From positions 1 through 64,000 of the forward strand of contig DKVL01000063.1 in the NCBI GenBank assembly GCA_002491195.1: a stretch of DNA of 64,000 nt, read 5' to 3'. Within the stretch, counting starts at the first letter, position 1; each line of letters opens with the position of its first letter. The position numbers and the translations under genes are program-made. The stretch comes from Lachnospiraceae bacterium UBA7179. Its GTDB lineage: Bacteria; Bacillota; Clostridia; Lachnospirales; Lachnospiraceae. Positions 33,305 to 42,474 of the stretch are shown here, in pieces. The notes under the pieces are model-generated. The model made no database searches. It was not told the DNA's origin and saw only the letters and a list, made by a program, of their open reading frames with translations.

Positions 33305-34207
33305 ATGGAAAAGAAAAAAAGTAGTAAGATAAAAACCTCTGGCTGGGATAAAGCGTTTGTCGCGTGCAATACCCTGTTTATGATTTTTTTCGTGGTGATC
33401 ACGCTGTACCCGGTGTTGAACACACTTGCGATCTCATTTAACGACGGTACAGATGCGCTTCGGGGAGGCATCTATCTCTGGCCGAGAAAATGGACACTCA
33501 AAAATTATACGACAGTGCTTCAGAAACAGAATCTGCTTACCGGGGCATATATCACGGTTGCAAGAACGGTTATTGGTACATTGCTCGCGTTGGCAGCCAA
33601 TGCGATCCTTGCTTTTATTGTGAGCAGGAAAAACTTTTTATTTAAGCGCGAGCTTTCCCTGTTCTGGGTAATTACAATGTATGTCAATGGTGGTATGATT
33701 CCGACATTTCTGCTGTACAGAAGTATTGGACTGACCAACAGCTTCTGGGTGTATGTTATTCCGGGAATGTTCAGCGCGTTCAATATGCTTGTGATCCGCA
33801 CGTATATGACGGGGATTCCCGACAGCCTTGAGGAATCGGCGCAGCTCGACGGGGCCGGATATACAACGATTTTTTTAAAAATCATATCACCGCTCTGTAA
33901 GCCGGTCTATGCGACGGTTGCACTTTTTGTGGCGGTGGGACAGTGGAACTCCTGGTTTGATGCCATGCTCTACAACAGGATGAGCGCAAATCTGACCACT
34001 CTGCAGTATGAGCTGATGAAGCTTCTGTCTTCCGTCACAAATCAGGGAACTTCCGCAGAGTCGATGAAAAATGCGGCAGGAGCAGTGACGCCCACTTCTG
34101 TGCGTGCGGCGGCTACGATACTGACAATGCTTCCGATTATCTGCCTGTATCCGTTTTTACAGAGATATTTTGTGACAGGACTTACAATCGGCGGCGTGAA
34201 AGAATAA
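33305..34207 (+). CDS. ABC sugar permease, LplC/YtcP type
   Basis: A 300-residue membrane protein, partner of the LplB-like permease 13 bases upstream. It has six hydrophobic helices and the loop EESAQLDGAGYTTIFLKIISP, and ends ...RYFVTGLTIGGVKE, the standard C terminus of the family. AGGAAGGAG precedes ATG 33305. It ends 2 bases before a dispersed palindrome, which separates it from the second binding-protein gene. Confidence 0.95.
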   Translation: MEKKKSSKIKTSGWDKAFVACNTLFMIFFVVITLYPVLNTLAISFNDGTDALRGGIYLWPRKWTLKNYTTVLQKQNLLTGAYITVARTVIGTLLALAANAILAFIVSRKNFLFKRELSLFWVITMYVNGGMIPTFLLYRSIGLTNSFWVYVIPGMFSAFNMLVIRTYMTGIPDSLEESAQLDGAGYTTIFLKIISPLCKPVYATVALFVAVGQWNSWFDAMLYNRMSANLTTLQYELMKLLSSVTNQGTSAESMKNAAGAVTPTSVRAAATILTMLPIICLYPFLQRYFVTGLTIGGVKE

Positions 34208-34209
34208 TC

Positions 34210-34272
34210 GTTACAATTCATACCTACACTAGTTTTTATTAACTGATAAGCTGCTGAAGTGTGAACAGTAAC
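34210..34272 (+). repeat. 63-base palindromic element, copy 2
   Basis: It runs from GTTACAATTCATACC to GTGTGAACAGTAAC, inverted ends of the same type as copy 1 at 22234-22296, with equal length and gap-free alignment. It lies between the LplC gene and the promoter of the second binding protein. Confidence 0.72.
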
Positions 34273-34312
34273 ACGAATAATATAAATAAGAATGATATAA
34301 AATTGTATATTG

Positions 34313-34341
34313 TTGCCTGCCTGCGTCAAAATGATTATAAT
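34313..34341 (+). promoter_or_regulatory. Promoter of second binding-protein gene
   Basis: TTGCCT (34313-34318) and TATAAT (34336-34341) are 17 bases apart, 37 bases before the ATG at 34378. The gene therefore seems to be transcribed independently of the permeases. Confidence 0.7.
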
Positions 34342-34377
34342 GAAAGTATAGACAAAACGGGAAATGAGGACAGCGGG

Positions 34378-36033
34378 ATGAAGAAGAAAATTGTGATGAG
34401 CATGATTCTGGCTGCCGTGATTCTGTCTGTGTCAGCGGCAGCCAGGATGGCAGGCAGCGGTGAAAACAGAGAGATAAAGGAGTTTACAGCATTTTTTGCC
34501 GTCTCCGGGACTGGACCGGATGAAGAGAATGAAATCATGGAATTGATCGCGCAGAAGACAGGCGCGCGCTGCCGGGAGCAGTGGCTTGTGGGAAAGACTG
34601 CACAGCAGGCGGTAGCCAACTATATCGCGAGTGGAGAGTACACGGATTTTATCTCTGGAAATGTGACGCTGTATGAGGCGGGGGCGCTGATACCGATCGA
34701 CCAGTACTGGGACGAGTATCCGAATATCCGGGATTTTATGCCTGAGGAAAAATGGGACAGATTCCGGCAGTCGGACGGACACATCTACTGGATTCCACAG
34801 TTTAGTGTCGTGCAGGGCGAATCAGCGGAGTTGCTGCATGAGGGTGAGGCCTTTTGGATGCAGACGCGTGTGCTTAAGTGGGCAGGATATCCCAAGATAC
34901 AGACATTGGAGGAGTATTTTGACCTGCTTGAGGCATATGCCGCCGCGAATCCCTTGATGGAGGATCCGTTCCACCCAGGTCAGGTGATGGAGAATATTCC
35001 ATTTACCATACTCTGTGATGACTGGCGGTATTTTTGTCTGGAAAATCCGCCGCAGTTTCTGGATGGTTATCCCAACGACGGCAGCTGCATGGTGGATGTG
35101 GAAACACAGACGGTGCTGGATTATAACACGACAGAGACGGCCAGGACGTATTTTGGGAAGTTGAACGAGGAGTACCATAAAGGGATCCTTGACCAGGAAT
35201 TTTTCACGCAGAGTTATGAGGAATATCTTCAGAAGCTTGCCAGCGGCAGGGTGCTTGGTATGGTGGATCAGTGGTGGCAGTATGCATACTCTGTGAACGG
35301 TGCGCTGGAACAGATGTCCGATCAGGGCTGTGGATATGTACCGCTTCCTGTGACGATGGACAGGGAGACAAAGAATCAGTGGCATGTCAGGCGCGGAGCG
35401 GAACTCAGCGCTGCCGAAGGCGTGTCGGTCACGGTGAGCTGTAAAGATGTTGAAGGTGCAATGAAATTTATCAACGACCTGCTTGATGAGGAAATCTTAA
35501 AGCTTCGGTACTGGGGCATCGAAGGACAGGATTATGAAGTGAATGAAGACGGAGTTTATTATAGAACCCCGGAGCAGAGGAGTGCATCGAGAAATATGGA
35601 GTATGCTGGTGCACATTTTTGTATGTACTCCTATTTTCCACGGATTGAGGGAATGCTGAGCGACGGGATCAATGCTTTCTCGCCGGAGTATCAGCCAGGG
35701 GAATTTCTTGACACGCTTATGCCGGATGTAAAAGAGTGCCTTACTGCATATGGGTGCAGGAATTATGTTGATATGCTGGGAATCAACGATGAGCCTGGCC
35801 CCTGGTATCCGATGTATTCGTACTCTGATACGCTGACTTTGGACGCGGAGGCAGGCAGCGTGTGGGCGCAGATGAACCGCGTCAAGAGGGACTATCTGCC
35901 GCGGGTTGTCATGACGGACGACTTTGACGCGGTGTGGCAGCAGTATATGGAACAGTATACGGCGTGCCGGCCGGAGATCTTCTTTGAGGAGATGCAGCGG
36001 GAGCTGGAGCGTAGGATCGCGCTTGCCAGATGA
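34378..36033 (+). CDS. LplA-like binding protein without lipobox cysteine
   Basis: A 551-residue paralogue of the protein at 30558 (shared EIKEFTAFFAV start, ILCDDWRYFCLEN, PPQFLDGYPNDGSC, GPWYPMYS). It has a signal-like N terminus, MKKKIVMSMILAAVILSVSAAARM, but no cysteine for lipid attachment. It may be released after AxA-type cleavage or stay anchored by the uncleaved helix. ATG 34378 has GAGGA upstream and its own promoter. A terminator follows. It may be a decoy or scavenging subunit, or feed the same permease with other ligands. Confidence 0.9.
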   Translation: MKKKIVMSMILAAVILSVSAAARMAGSGENREIKEFTAFFAVSGTGPDEENEIMELIAQKTGARCREQWLVGKTAQQAVANYIASGEYTDFISGNVTLYEAGALIPIDQYWDEYPNIRDFMPEEKWDRFRQSDGHIYWIPQFSVVQGESAELLHEGEAFWMQTRVLKWAGYPKIQTLEEYFDLLEAYAAANPLMEDPFHPGQVMENIPFTILCDDWRYFCLENPPQFLDGYPNDGSCMVDVETQTVLDYNTTETARTYFGKLNEEYHKGILDQEFFTQSYEEYLQKLASGRVLGMVDQWWQYAYSVNGALEQMSDQGCGYVPLPVTMDRETKNQWHVRRGAELSAAEGVSVTVSCKDVEGAMKFINDLLDEEILKLRYWGIEGQDYEVNEDGVYYRTPEQRSASRNMEYAGAHFCMYSYFPRIEGMLSDGINAFSPEYQPGEFLDTLMPDVKECLTAYGCRNYVDMLGINDEPGPWYPMYSYSDTLTLDAEAGSVWAQMNRVKRDYLPRVVMTDDFDAVWQQYMEQYTACRPEIFFEEMQRELERRIALAR

Positions 36034-36044
36034 ACTGCTCACAG

Positions 36045-36071
36045 GGCTATTGCGTATGCGATGGCCTTTTT
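36045..36071 (+). terminator. Terminator after second binding-protein gene
   Basis: GGCTATTGC (36045-36053) pairs with GCGATGGCC (36058-36066) including two G-T pairs, followed by TTTTT. Confidence 0.7.
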
Positions 36072-36213
36072 CTGATCTATTTGTGTTGGTAAAATGTGGT
36101 TACAAGATAGCAGTTTTTGAGTAGCGTATCATCGGGAGTGTGGGTACAATGAGCAAAGTTGGCGTAAAAGTTGTTATTATGAGATTTGTTTACCATAAGG
36201 AAAGGAATGTGTT

Positions 36214-37344
36214 ATGAAAAATCAATACCGCAATGTGTTTGCTGAGTTTGGGATCGAACCGAATCAGATCAATAAGCGGCTGTGGGAGATCCGGGATTAT
36301 TATTTTTATGGAAAGGAGGACGAGCGTGTCTACTATCCGGTGGGAGACGACATGGCGTATATCATGGATACGGGCAACAATGATGTCCGCACGGAAGGAA
36401 TGTCATACGGGATGATGATCTGCGTGCAGCTTGACATGCGCGAGGAGTTTGACCGGCTCTGGAAGTGGGCAAAGACCTATATGTGGATGCCGGACGGGTT
36501 TTACGAGGGATATTTTGCATGGTCCTGCGCGACAGATGGTAGGAAGAATGCGGACAGCCCTGCACCGGACGGGGAGGAGTTTTTCGCGATGGCGCTTTTC
36601 TTTGCATCGCACAGATGGGGTGATGGGGAAGGCATCTTCCATTATTCCCACGAGGCGAAGGAGATTTTGAGGGCTTGTCTGCATAAGGGAGAGAACGGCA
36701 GACCGGGAGTGCCGATGTGGAATCGCGAGAATTATCAGATTCTGTTTGTCCCGGGAATTGACTTTACCGATCCGTCATATCATCTGCCGCACTTTTATGA
36801 ATTGTTTGCATTGTGGGCATACGAGGAGGACAGACCGTTCTGGGAGAAGGCCGCGCTTGAGAGCCGCAGGTATCTTGTGGCTGCCTGTCACGAAAAGACA
36901 GGATTTTCTGCGGAGTATGCGGAGTTTGACGGAAGTCCGATGCGCCGGAAACTGCCTTGGACGGATGACAGGCATGACTGGTTCTTCAGCGATTCGTACC
37001 GCACGGTGGCCAATATCGGATTGGACTATGAGTGGTTTGGAAAGGACGAGGGGCAGTGCCGGGCAGCGCAGGCGATACAGGAGTTTCTGCTCGAAGATGG
37101 TAGAAAAGGTACCTATCATATCTATGAGGTGGACGGAAGCATAGCGGGCGAACAGGCGCTTCACCCGGTAGCGATTCCGGCAACCGTGGCAATGTCGGTG
37201 CTTGCGGCCTCCACAAGTAGCAGCAGAGAATGGGTGGAGCGCTTCTGGAATCTGCCCATGCGCACCGGTGAGCGGAGATATTATGACAATTGCCTGTATT
37301 TCTTTGCATTCCTGGCGCTCAGCGGGAATTACAGGATTTGGTGA
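36214..37344 (+). CDS. Reducing-end xylose-releasing exo-oligoxylanase (GH8)
   Basis: A 376-residue GH8 enzyme of the Rex type (EC 3.2.1.156), which removes single xylose units from the reducing end of xylo-oligosaccharides. The motif DVRTEGMSYGMM holds the general-acid Glu (about 61), SPAPDGEEFF the conserved Asp, and DRHDWFFSDSYRT the likely base region. There is no signal peptide, so it acts in the cytosol on imported oligomers. AAGGAAAGGA precedes ATG 36214. The esterase gene follows within 18 bases, so they are co-transcribed. Confidence 0.95.
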   Translation: MKNQYRNVFAEFGIEPNQINKRLWEIRDYYFYGKEDERVYYPVGDDMAYIMDTGNNDVRTEGMSYGMMICVQLDMREEFDRLWKWAKTYMWMPDGFYEGYFAWSCATDGRKNADSPAPDGEEFFAMALFFASHRWGDGEGIFHYSHEAKEILRACLHKGENGRPGVPMWNRENYQILFVPGIDFTDPSYHLPHFYELFALWAYEEDRPFWEKAALESRRYLVAACHEKTGFSAEYAEFDGSPMRRKLPWTDDRHDWFFSDSYRTVANIGLDYEWFGKDEGQCRAAQAIQEFLLEDGRKGTYHIYEVDGSIAGEQALHPVAIPATVAMSVLAASTSSSREWVERFWNLPMRTGERRYYDNCLYFFAFLALSGNYRIW

Positions 37345-37361
37345 AGGGGGGATTGATTTCG

Positions 37362-38111
37362 ATGAAGAAGAGTGCGATTACAATAGCGCATCATGACAGA
37401 ACGGTTTATGGGACATTTTATGAGCCGGAGCAGACGGAAAGCTTTCCGGTTGTGATCTTCAGTCATGGCTTTAACGGGTCGGGGGAGCATTTTACGCGGC
37501 ATGCGCACCTACTGTCAGAGAATGGGATTGGCGCGGTGACGTTTGATTTCTGCGGCGGTTCCGTCACCTACAAGGGTGACATGAAATCAACGGACATGAC
37601 TGTCTTTACGGAAAAGGAGGATTTGGAGGCGGTTATGGATTATGTTCAGGGACTAAAATGCGTCGACCAGGAGAAGGTTTTCCTGTTTGGAGCGAGCCAG
37701 GGCGGCTTTGTCACGGCACTTACAGCTTCAGAGCACTGCAGGATTCCGGCGGGAGTACTGCTGCTATATCCAGCACTGTGCATACCAGATGACTGGGACA
37801 GGGCGTTCCCTAACCTGGCGGACATACCGGACACGCAGGAATTGTGGGGAGTTATGCTTGGAAGAAAATATTTCGAGGCGGTTCACGGATTGAAGATCTA
37901 TGAAAAGATCGGCGGCTATCAGGGACCAGTGCTTGTCATGCACGGCGAGGACGATCCTGTGGTCAGCGTGGACTACAGCAGGCGGCTTTCCGGGGGTTAC
38001 CATGACTTCCGCCTTGAAGTGTTCGAGGGGGAAGGGCATGGATTTACGGAAGCGGGAGATGCGAGGGTGGCCGAGCTTACGCTTGACTTTGTGAGAAGCC
38101 ACATGGAGTGA
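37362..38111 (+). CDS. Alpha/beta-hydrolase, feruloyl/acetyl-esterase-like
   Basis: A 249-residue cytosolic hydrolase with oxyanion loop SHGFNGSG, nucleophile Ser about 112 in GASQGGF, Asp in GEDDPVV and His in GEGHGF. The overall pattern, including FDFCGGS after the first strand, resembles Est1E-type feruloyl esterases of rumen Butyrivibrio. In this xylan cluster it probably removes feruloyl or acetyl groups from oligosaccharides. ATG 37362 is preceded by GGGGGG. Its stop is immediately followed by the GH39 remnant. Confidence 0.87.
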   Translation: MKKSAITIAHHDRTVYGTFYEPEQTESFPVVIFSHGFNGSGEHFTRHAHLLSENGIGAVTFDFCGGSVTYKGDMKSTDMTVFTEKEDLEAVMDYVQGLKCVDQEKVFLFGASQGGFVTALTASEHCRIPAGVLLLYPALCIPDDWDRAFPNLADIPDTQELWGVMLGRKYFEAVHGLKIYEKIGGYQGPVLVMHGEDDPVVSVDYSRRLSGGYHDFRLEVFEGEGHGFTEAGDARVAELTLDFVRSHME

Positions 38112-38112
38112 A

Positions 38113-38424
38113 TATTTAAGTGGGTTTGCCAATCTGAAAACCACGCGTGATATCATTGATTCCTTTGTGGAGTACAGGGGACTGCCGATCTATATTACCG
38201 AGTTCAACACCTCTTACACTCCGTTTCATGGAGGCTTTGGACTGGTGGCAAACGGATGCATTCCGAAACCTACGTTCTGGATATTTGTGTTTTACAAAAA
38301 GCTACAGAGCGGCAGAGGGCAGTGCGTTTACAGGGACGAAAATGTGGTCGTGATGCGAAAGAAGGATGGCAGTTATCAGGGAATTGGTACTGTCGCTCAG
38401 GAGAAATGCGGTAGCGTACTTTGA
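38113..38424 (+). pseudogene. GH39 beta-xylosidase remnant
   Basis: The frame from 38113 reads NLKTTRDIIDSFVEYRGLPIYITEFNTSYTP, the segment that holds the nucleophile Glu of GH39 beta-xylosidases (ITEFNTSY). It then jumps to FHGGFGLVANGCIPKPTFWIFVFYKKL, the C-terminal region of the same family. The N-terminal ~250 residues and roughly 30-40 residues between those blocks are missing, and the last part ends early at 38424. It has no start codon of its own. A gene for xylobiose cleavage has clearly decayed here. Confidence 0.78.
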
Positions 38425-38509
38425 ATTGAAAGTGTGCAGGGGACAGCCTGACCGCGGGTATGACTATGGGAGAGCTGTCTTTGGAGATGGTGAGGAGTGA
38501 GGGCGCTGC

Positions 38510-40099
38510 ATGAAAATGGTAATAGATGGGGCTAAGACGGAAAATAGAGTGCAGGGAGAAAATATATACGAAACAGAAGGGGCAGAAAACAGCAATACAG
38601 AAACAGCACAAGATGGAACAGGAAAGGAAGAAAAAAGTATGGAACCAGGAGAAATCATAACAACCAAAAGTTATAAGGGGGTGGAGGACGCCAACCCGGT
38701 TATGACACAGCGCTTCGGCGCTGACCCGTATGCGATGGTGTATGGGGACAGGGTGTATCTGTACATGACTGCGGACGCGTTTGAGTATGACAGCGAGGGC
38801 AATGTGACAGAGAACACTTACGGAAAGATTCATCAGATCAATGTGCTCTCAACGAACGACATGGTCAATTTCACAGACCACGGCTCCATCAATGCGGCTT
38901 CCGAAACGGGAGCTGCAAAGTGGGCAGACAATTCTTGGGCGCCTGCCGCGGCATGGAAGGAGATTGACGGGAAAGACCAGTTCTTTTTATATTTTGCGGA
39001 TGGGGGCGGCGGCATTGGCGTTTTGCAGTCGGACAGTCCCACAGGACCGTTCCGGGATCCGCTGGGAAAGGGATTGATCACCAGAGATATGCCAAACTGT
39101 GGCAATGTGCTCTGGTTGTTTGACCCAGCGGTGCTGGTGGATGACAATGGCAGGGCGTACCTGTATTTTGGCGGCGGCGTGCCGGAGGGGAAGGTTGCTG
39201 CGCCGGGCACGGGGAGAGTGGTAGAGCTTGGGGCGGATATGATCAGTATTGTCGGTGAACCGCAGGTGATCGACGTGCCGTATCTGTTCGAGGATTCCGG
39301 CATTCACAAGGCTGGCGGGAAATATTACTATACATACTGCACGAACTGGCAGGTCGATGAGGCGGGAACAGAGCAGTACGGATTTCACAGCGGTGAGATC
39401 GCCTGTCTGGTCAGCGATGCGCCGATGGGGCCGTTTGTCTATCAGGAGACGATCCTCAGAAATCCAGGCAGTGTATTCGGGCTGAGCGGCAATAATCACC
39501 ACTGTGTTTTCTGCTTTCAGGATCAGTGGTATATCACTTACCACACGAGGGTTCTTGAGAAGGAGATGGGCGTGGAGAAGGGATACCGCTGCACGCATAT
39601 CGATGCGTTTGAGATGCAGGAGGACGGAACGATCGGTGAGATCAGACAGACGCTGCGCGGCAGAAAACAGGTTCAGTATGTGGACGCGTATCAGGAAAAT
39701 TCAGCAGTCAATTTTGCTGTCATGGCAGGTGTGAACACCGTTGCGGAGGACAGGAACGATCAGAGCGCCGGAGGCTGTGAGATGGTGCTGACGGACATTG
39801 ACAGCGGCGATTTTATCAAGGTGGCAGGTGTGGACTTTGCGCAGAGATCGCCAAAGCTGTTTGCGATGGCGCTCCGATGTGCCGAAAATGGAACGGCGCG
39901 CGGCGCGGTGCAGGTGCGCATTGACAGCCTGGAAGGGGAGCTTCTGGCATGTCTGGATATAACAGATCTGACGGACAAACAGAAGTTTGCAATGTGTGAG
40001 ACACAGCTTCTGACACCGGTGCAGGGTGTCCATGATCTGTATCTGATCTTTGATGGAACTGGGTTCGAGGTGAGGAGCTGGAAATTCGTCGGGGAATAA
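38510..40099 (+). CDS. GH43 arabinoxylan arabinofuranohydrolase with CBM6
   Basis: A 529-residue protein like Bacillus XynD. The five-bladed GH43 core (about 60-390) shows base Asp about 72 in RFGADPYAM, LFDPAVLVDD (second Asp region) and FEDSGIHKAGGKYYYTY (general-acid Glu). A C-terminal CBM6-like beta-sandwich (about 400-529) has GDFIKVAGVDF and GVHDLYLIFDG. It removes arabinosyl groups from xylose units (EC 3.2.1.55). There is no signal peptide, so it is cytosolic. The first 43 residues are hydrophilic and low complexity; ATG 38639, with AGGAAAGGAAG upstream, is a credible later start. Confidence 0.92.
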   Translation: MKMVIDGAKTENRVQGENIYETEGAENSNTETAQDGTGKEEKSMEPGEIITTKSYKGVEDANPVMTQRFGADPYAMVYGDRVYLYMTADAFEYDSEGNVTENTYGKIHQINVLSTNDMVNFTDHGSINAASETGAAKWADNSWAPAAAWKEIDGKDQFFLYFADGGGGIGVLQSDSPTGPFRDPLGKGLITRDMPNCGNVLWLFDPAVLVDDNGRAYLYFGGGVPEGKVAAPGTGRVVELGADMISIVGEPQVIDVPYLFEDSGIHKAGGKYYYTYCTNWQVDEAGTEQYGFHSGEIACLVSDAPMGPFVYQETILRNPGSVFGLSGNNHHCVFCFQDQWYITYHTRVLEKEMGVEKGYRCTHIDAFEMQEDGTIGEIRQTLRGRKQVQYVDAYQENSAVNFAVMAGVNTVAEDRNDQSAGGCEMVLTDIDSGDFIKVAGVDFAQRSPKLFAMALRCAENGTARGAVQVRIDSLEGELLACLDITDLTDKQKFAMCETQLLTPVQGVHDLYLIFDGTGFEVRSWKFVGE

Positions 40100-40165
40100 G
40101 TGATACAATTTGGCATGACCGAACGATAATTATAGGACATTTTTTTGGTCAGACGGCGGGACGGA

Positions 40166-40283
40166 TGCGTTTAGAAACGCAAGATATGGGTATCTTCGCG
40201 CAAACGGTAGGCAGTATTCGCCAAAAAAATATTGTATGCTGAAAAAAACAATTTTTTTTGACCAATTGTTTTGAGCATATAAA
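40166..40283 (+). promoter_or_regulatory. GH3 promoter region with inverted repeats
   Basis: The 203-base spacer before the GH3 gene has TGCGTTTAGAAACGCA (40166-40181) and an inverted repeat AAAACAATT (40245-40253) / AATTGTTTT (40264-40272) around TTGACC (40258-40263). TATAAA at 40278 is only 14 bases after TTGACC, so the core promoter is uncertain. Confidence 0.45.
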
Positions 40284-40302
40284 AAGTGAGGAGGCACACA
40301 CG

Positions 40303-42444
40303 ATGGAATTGGTTCGGAATAAGGAAAAGGCAGCAGAGTACCGCAGGCGCGCCGAGGAGCTTGTCGCGCAGATGACACTGGAGGAGAAGGTCATGCAGAC
40401 GGTTCACCAGTCCCCTGCGATCGAGCGGCTCGGCATCAAGGCGTACAACTGGTGGAACGAGGCGCTGCACGGCGTGGCGCGCGCGGGTACGGCGACGGTA
40501 TTTCCGCAGGCGGTCGGAATGGCGGCGGCATTTGACGAGGAGCTGATGGAGCAGGTCGGCGATGCGGTCTCCACGGAGGCGCGGGCAAAGTTTGCGATGC
40601 AGCAGGAGGGCGACGACGAGGACATCTACAAAGGGCTTACATTCTGGGCGCCCAATGTCAATATCTTCCGCGATCCGAGATGGGGGCGCGGGCATGAGAC
40701 TTTCGGCGAGGATCCGTATCTCACAAGCAGGCTCGGTGTGCGCTATATCATGGGACTGCAGGGACATGATGAAAAGTATCTGAAGACTGCGGCGTGCGCA
40801 AAGCATTTTGCGGTGCACAGCGGCCCGGAGGATGTGCGCCACAGCTTCGATGCGCGCGTGAGTGAGCAGGATCTGCGCGAGACATATCTTCCGGCATTTC
40901 AGGCGTGTGTGCAGGAAGCCGGGGTGGAGACTGTGATGGGGGCGTACAACCGCACCAACGGGGAGCCATGCTGCGGAAGCAGGCATCTTTTGATCGATAT
41001 CCTGCGCAGAGAATGGGGATTTGACGGACATGTGACCTCGGACTGCTGGGCGATCAAGGATTTCCACGAGCACCACGGCGTGACGGCGACGCCTGTGGAA
41101 TCCGTCTCGCTTGCCATGAACAACGGGTGTGACTTAAACTGCGGTTCACTGTTCCTCTATCTGAAGCAGGCAGTCGAGGAAGGACTGGTAGAGGAAAAAC
41201 GGCTCGATGAGGCGGTAGTCAATCTGTTTACCTCGCGCATGAAGCTGGGCGTGTTTGATGAAAAGGGCACAAATCCTTATGACAGGATTCCCTACACGGT
41301 GGTGGATTCACCCGAGATGCGCAGGCTGAATGAACAGGTGGCGGAGCGCTGTGTCGTTCTGCTCAAGAACGACGACCATATTCTTCCGCTTCAGAAAGAC
41401 AAGCTTCACACGATCGGTGTGATCGGACCGAACGCGGATAACCGAAGGGCATTGGTCGGCAACTATGAGGGGACGGCGTCGCGCTATGTGACGGTGCTCG
41501 AGGGAATACAGGACTATGTGGGCGACGAGGTGCGCGTTCTCTATTCCGAGGGTTGTCATCTGTACAAGGACAGGACGAGCGGACTTGCGCAGGAGAATGA
41601 CCGCGCCTCCGAGGTGCGCGGCGTCTGCAGGGAGAGCGATGTCGTGATCGCAGTGATGGGGCTTGACGCATCATTGGAAGGCGAGGAGGGCGACACAGGC
41701 AATGAGTATGGAAGCGGCGATAAGCCAAACCTGAATCTGCCGGGACTGCAGCAGGATATCTTAAAGATCGCGAAGGAGAGCGGAAAGCCGGTGATCTTAG
41801 TGCTCCTGACCGGAAGCGCGATGGCGGTGACATGGGAGGATGAGAACCTTGAAGCCATTGTGCAGGGCTGGTATCCGGGCGCGCAGGGCGGCACGGCGAT
41901 CGCAAGAATCTTATTCGGTGATGCAAACCCGGAGGGGAAACTTCCGGTGACGTTCTATCGCACAGCGGAGGAGCTTCCGGCGTTTGAGGATTATTCCATG
42001 AAGGGCAGGACTTACCGCTACATGAAGCAGAAAGCGCTGTATCCGTTTGGATACGGGCTGTCGTACACGGAGTATACATATCGGGAAGCGGCGCTTGTGT
42101 CGGATGATATCCGCGGGGAGAAGGGCGTTGTCCTGCGGGCTAAGGTCACAAATGCCGGGGCGATGGACGGGATCGAGACCGTTCAGGTCTATGTCGGTCT
42201 CGAGCGTGAGGATGCGCCGAACCCGCAGTTGAAAAAGATCGTGAAGCTGCCGCTCAGGGCGGGCGAGACAAAAGAGATCGAGGCAGCGCTGCCCAGGGAG
42301 GCGTTTATGCTCTATGATGAAAACGGGGAGCATGTACTGTATCCGGGCACATATCACATTTATGTGGGCGGTTCACAGCCGGATGCGCGGAGCCGGGAAC
42401 TGACAAAGAAGGAAGTGTGTCATTTTCAGATCACACTGGGATAA
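40303..42444 (+). CDS. GH3 beta-xylosidase
   Basis: A 713-residue GH3 enzyme. The TIM-barrel part begins YNWWNEALHGVARAG and has the nucleophile Asp about 247 in VTSDCW. The alpha/beta sandwich domain (from about 350) includes GPNADNRRALVGNYEG and EGEEGDTGNE, and a fibronectin-III-like tail ends near 713. These signatures match xylan 1,4-beta-xylosidases (EC 3.2.1.37) more than glucosidases. There is no signal peptide, so it works on imported xylo-oligosaccharides. ATG 40303 follows GAGGAGG; an upstream in-frame start at 40258 is unlikely. Confidence 0.93.
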   Translation: MELVRNKEKAAEYRRRAEELVAQMTLEEKVMQTVHQSPAIERLGIKAYNWWNEALHGVARAGTATVFPQAVGMAAAFDEELMEQVGDAVSTEARAKFAMQQEGDDEDIYKGLTFWAPNVNIFRDPRWGRGHETFGEDPYLTSRLGVRYIMGLQGHDEKYLKTAACAKHFAVHSGPEDVRHSFDARVSEQDLRETYLPAFQACVQEAGVETVMGAYNRTNGEPCCGSRHLLIDILRREWGFDGHVTSDCWAIKDFHEHHGVTATPVESVSLAMNNGCDLNCGSLFLYLKQAVEEGLVEEKRLDEAVVNLFTSRMKLGVFDEKGTNPYDRIPYTVVDSPEMRRLNEQVAERCVVLLKNDDHILPLQKDKLHTIGVIGPNADNRRALVGNYEGTASRYVTVLEGIQDYVGDEVRVLYSEGCHLYKDRTSGLAQENDRASEVRGVCRESDVVIAVMGLDASLEGEEGDTGNEYGSGDKPNLNLPGLQQDILKIAKESGKPVILVLLTGSAMAVTWEDENLEAIVQGWYPGAQGGTAIARILFGDANPEGKLPVTFYRTAEELPAFEDYSMKGRTYRYMKQKALYPFGYGLSYTEYTYREAALVSDDIRGEKGVVLRAKVTNAGAMDGIETVQVYVGLEREDAPNPQLKKIVKLPLRAGETKEIEAALPREAFMLYDENGEHVLYPGTYHIYVGGSQPDARSRELTKKEVCHFQITLG

Positions 42445-42474
42445 AGTGGATTTATGCTGATGTAGCAGTCGGCA

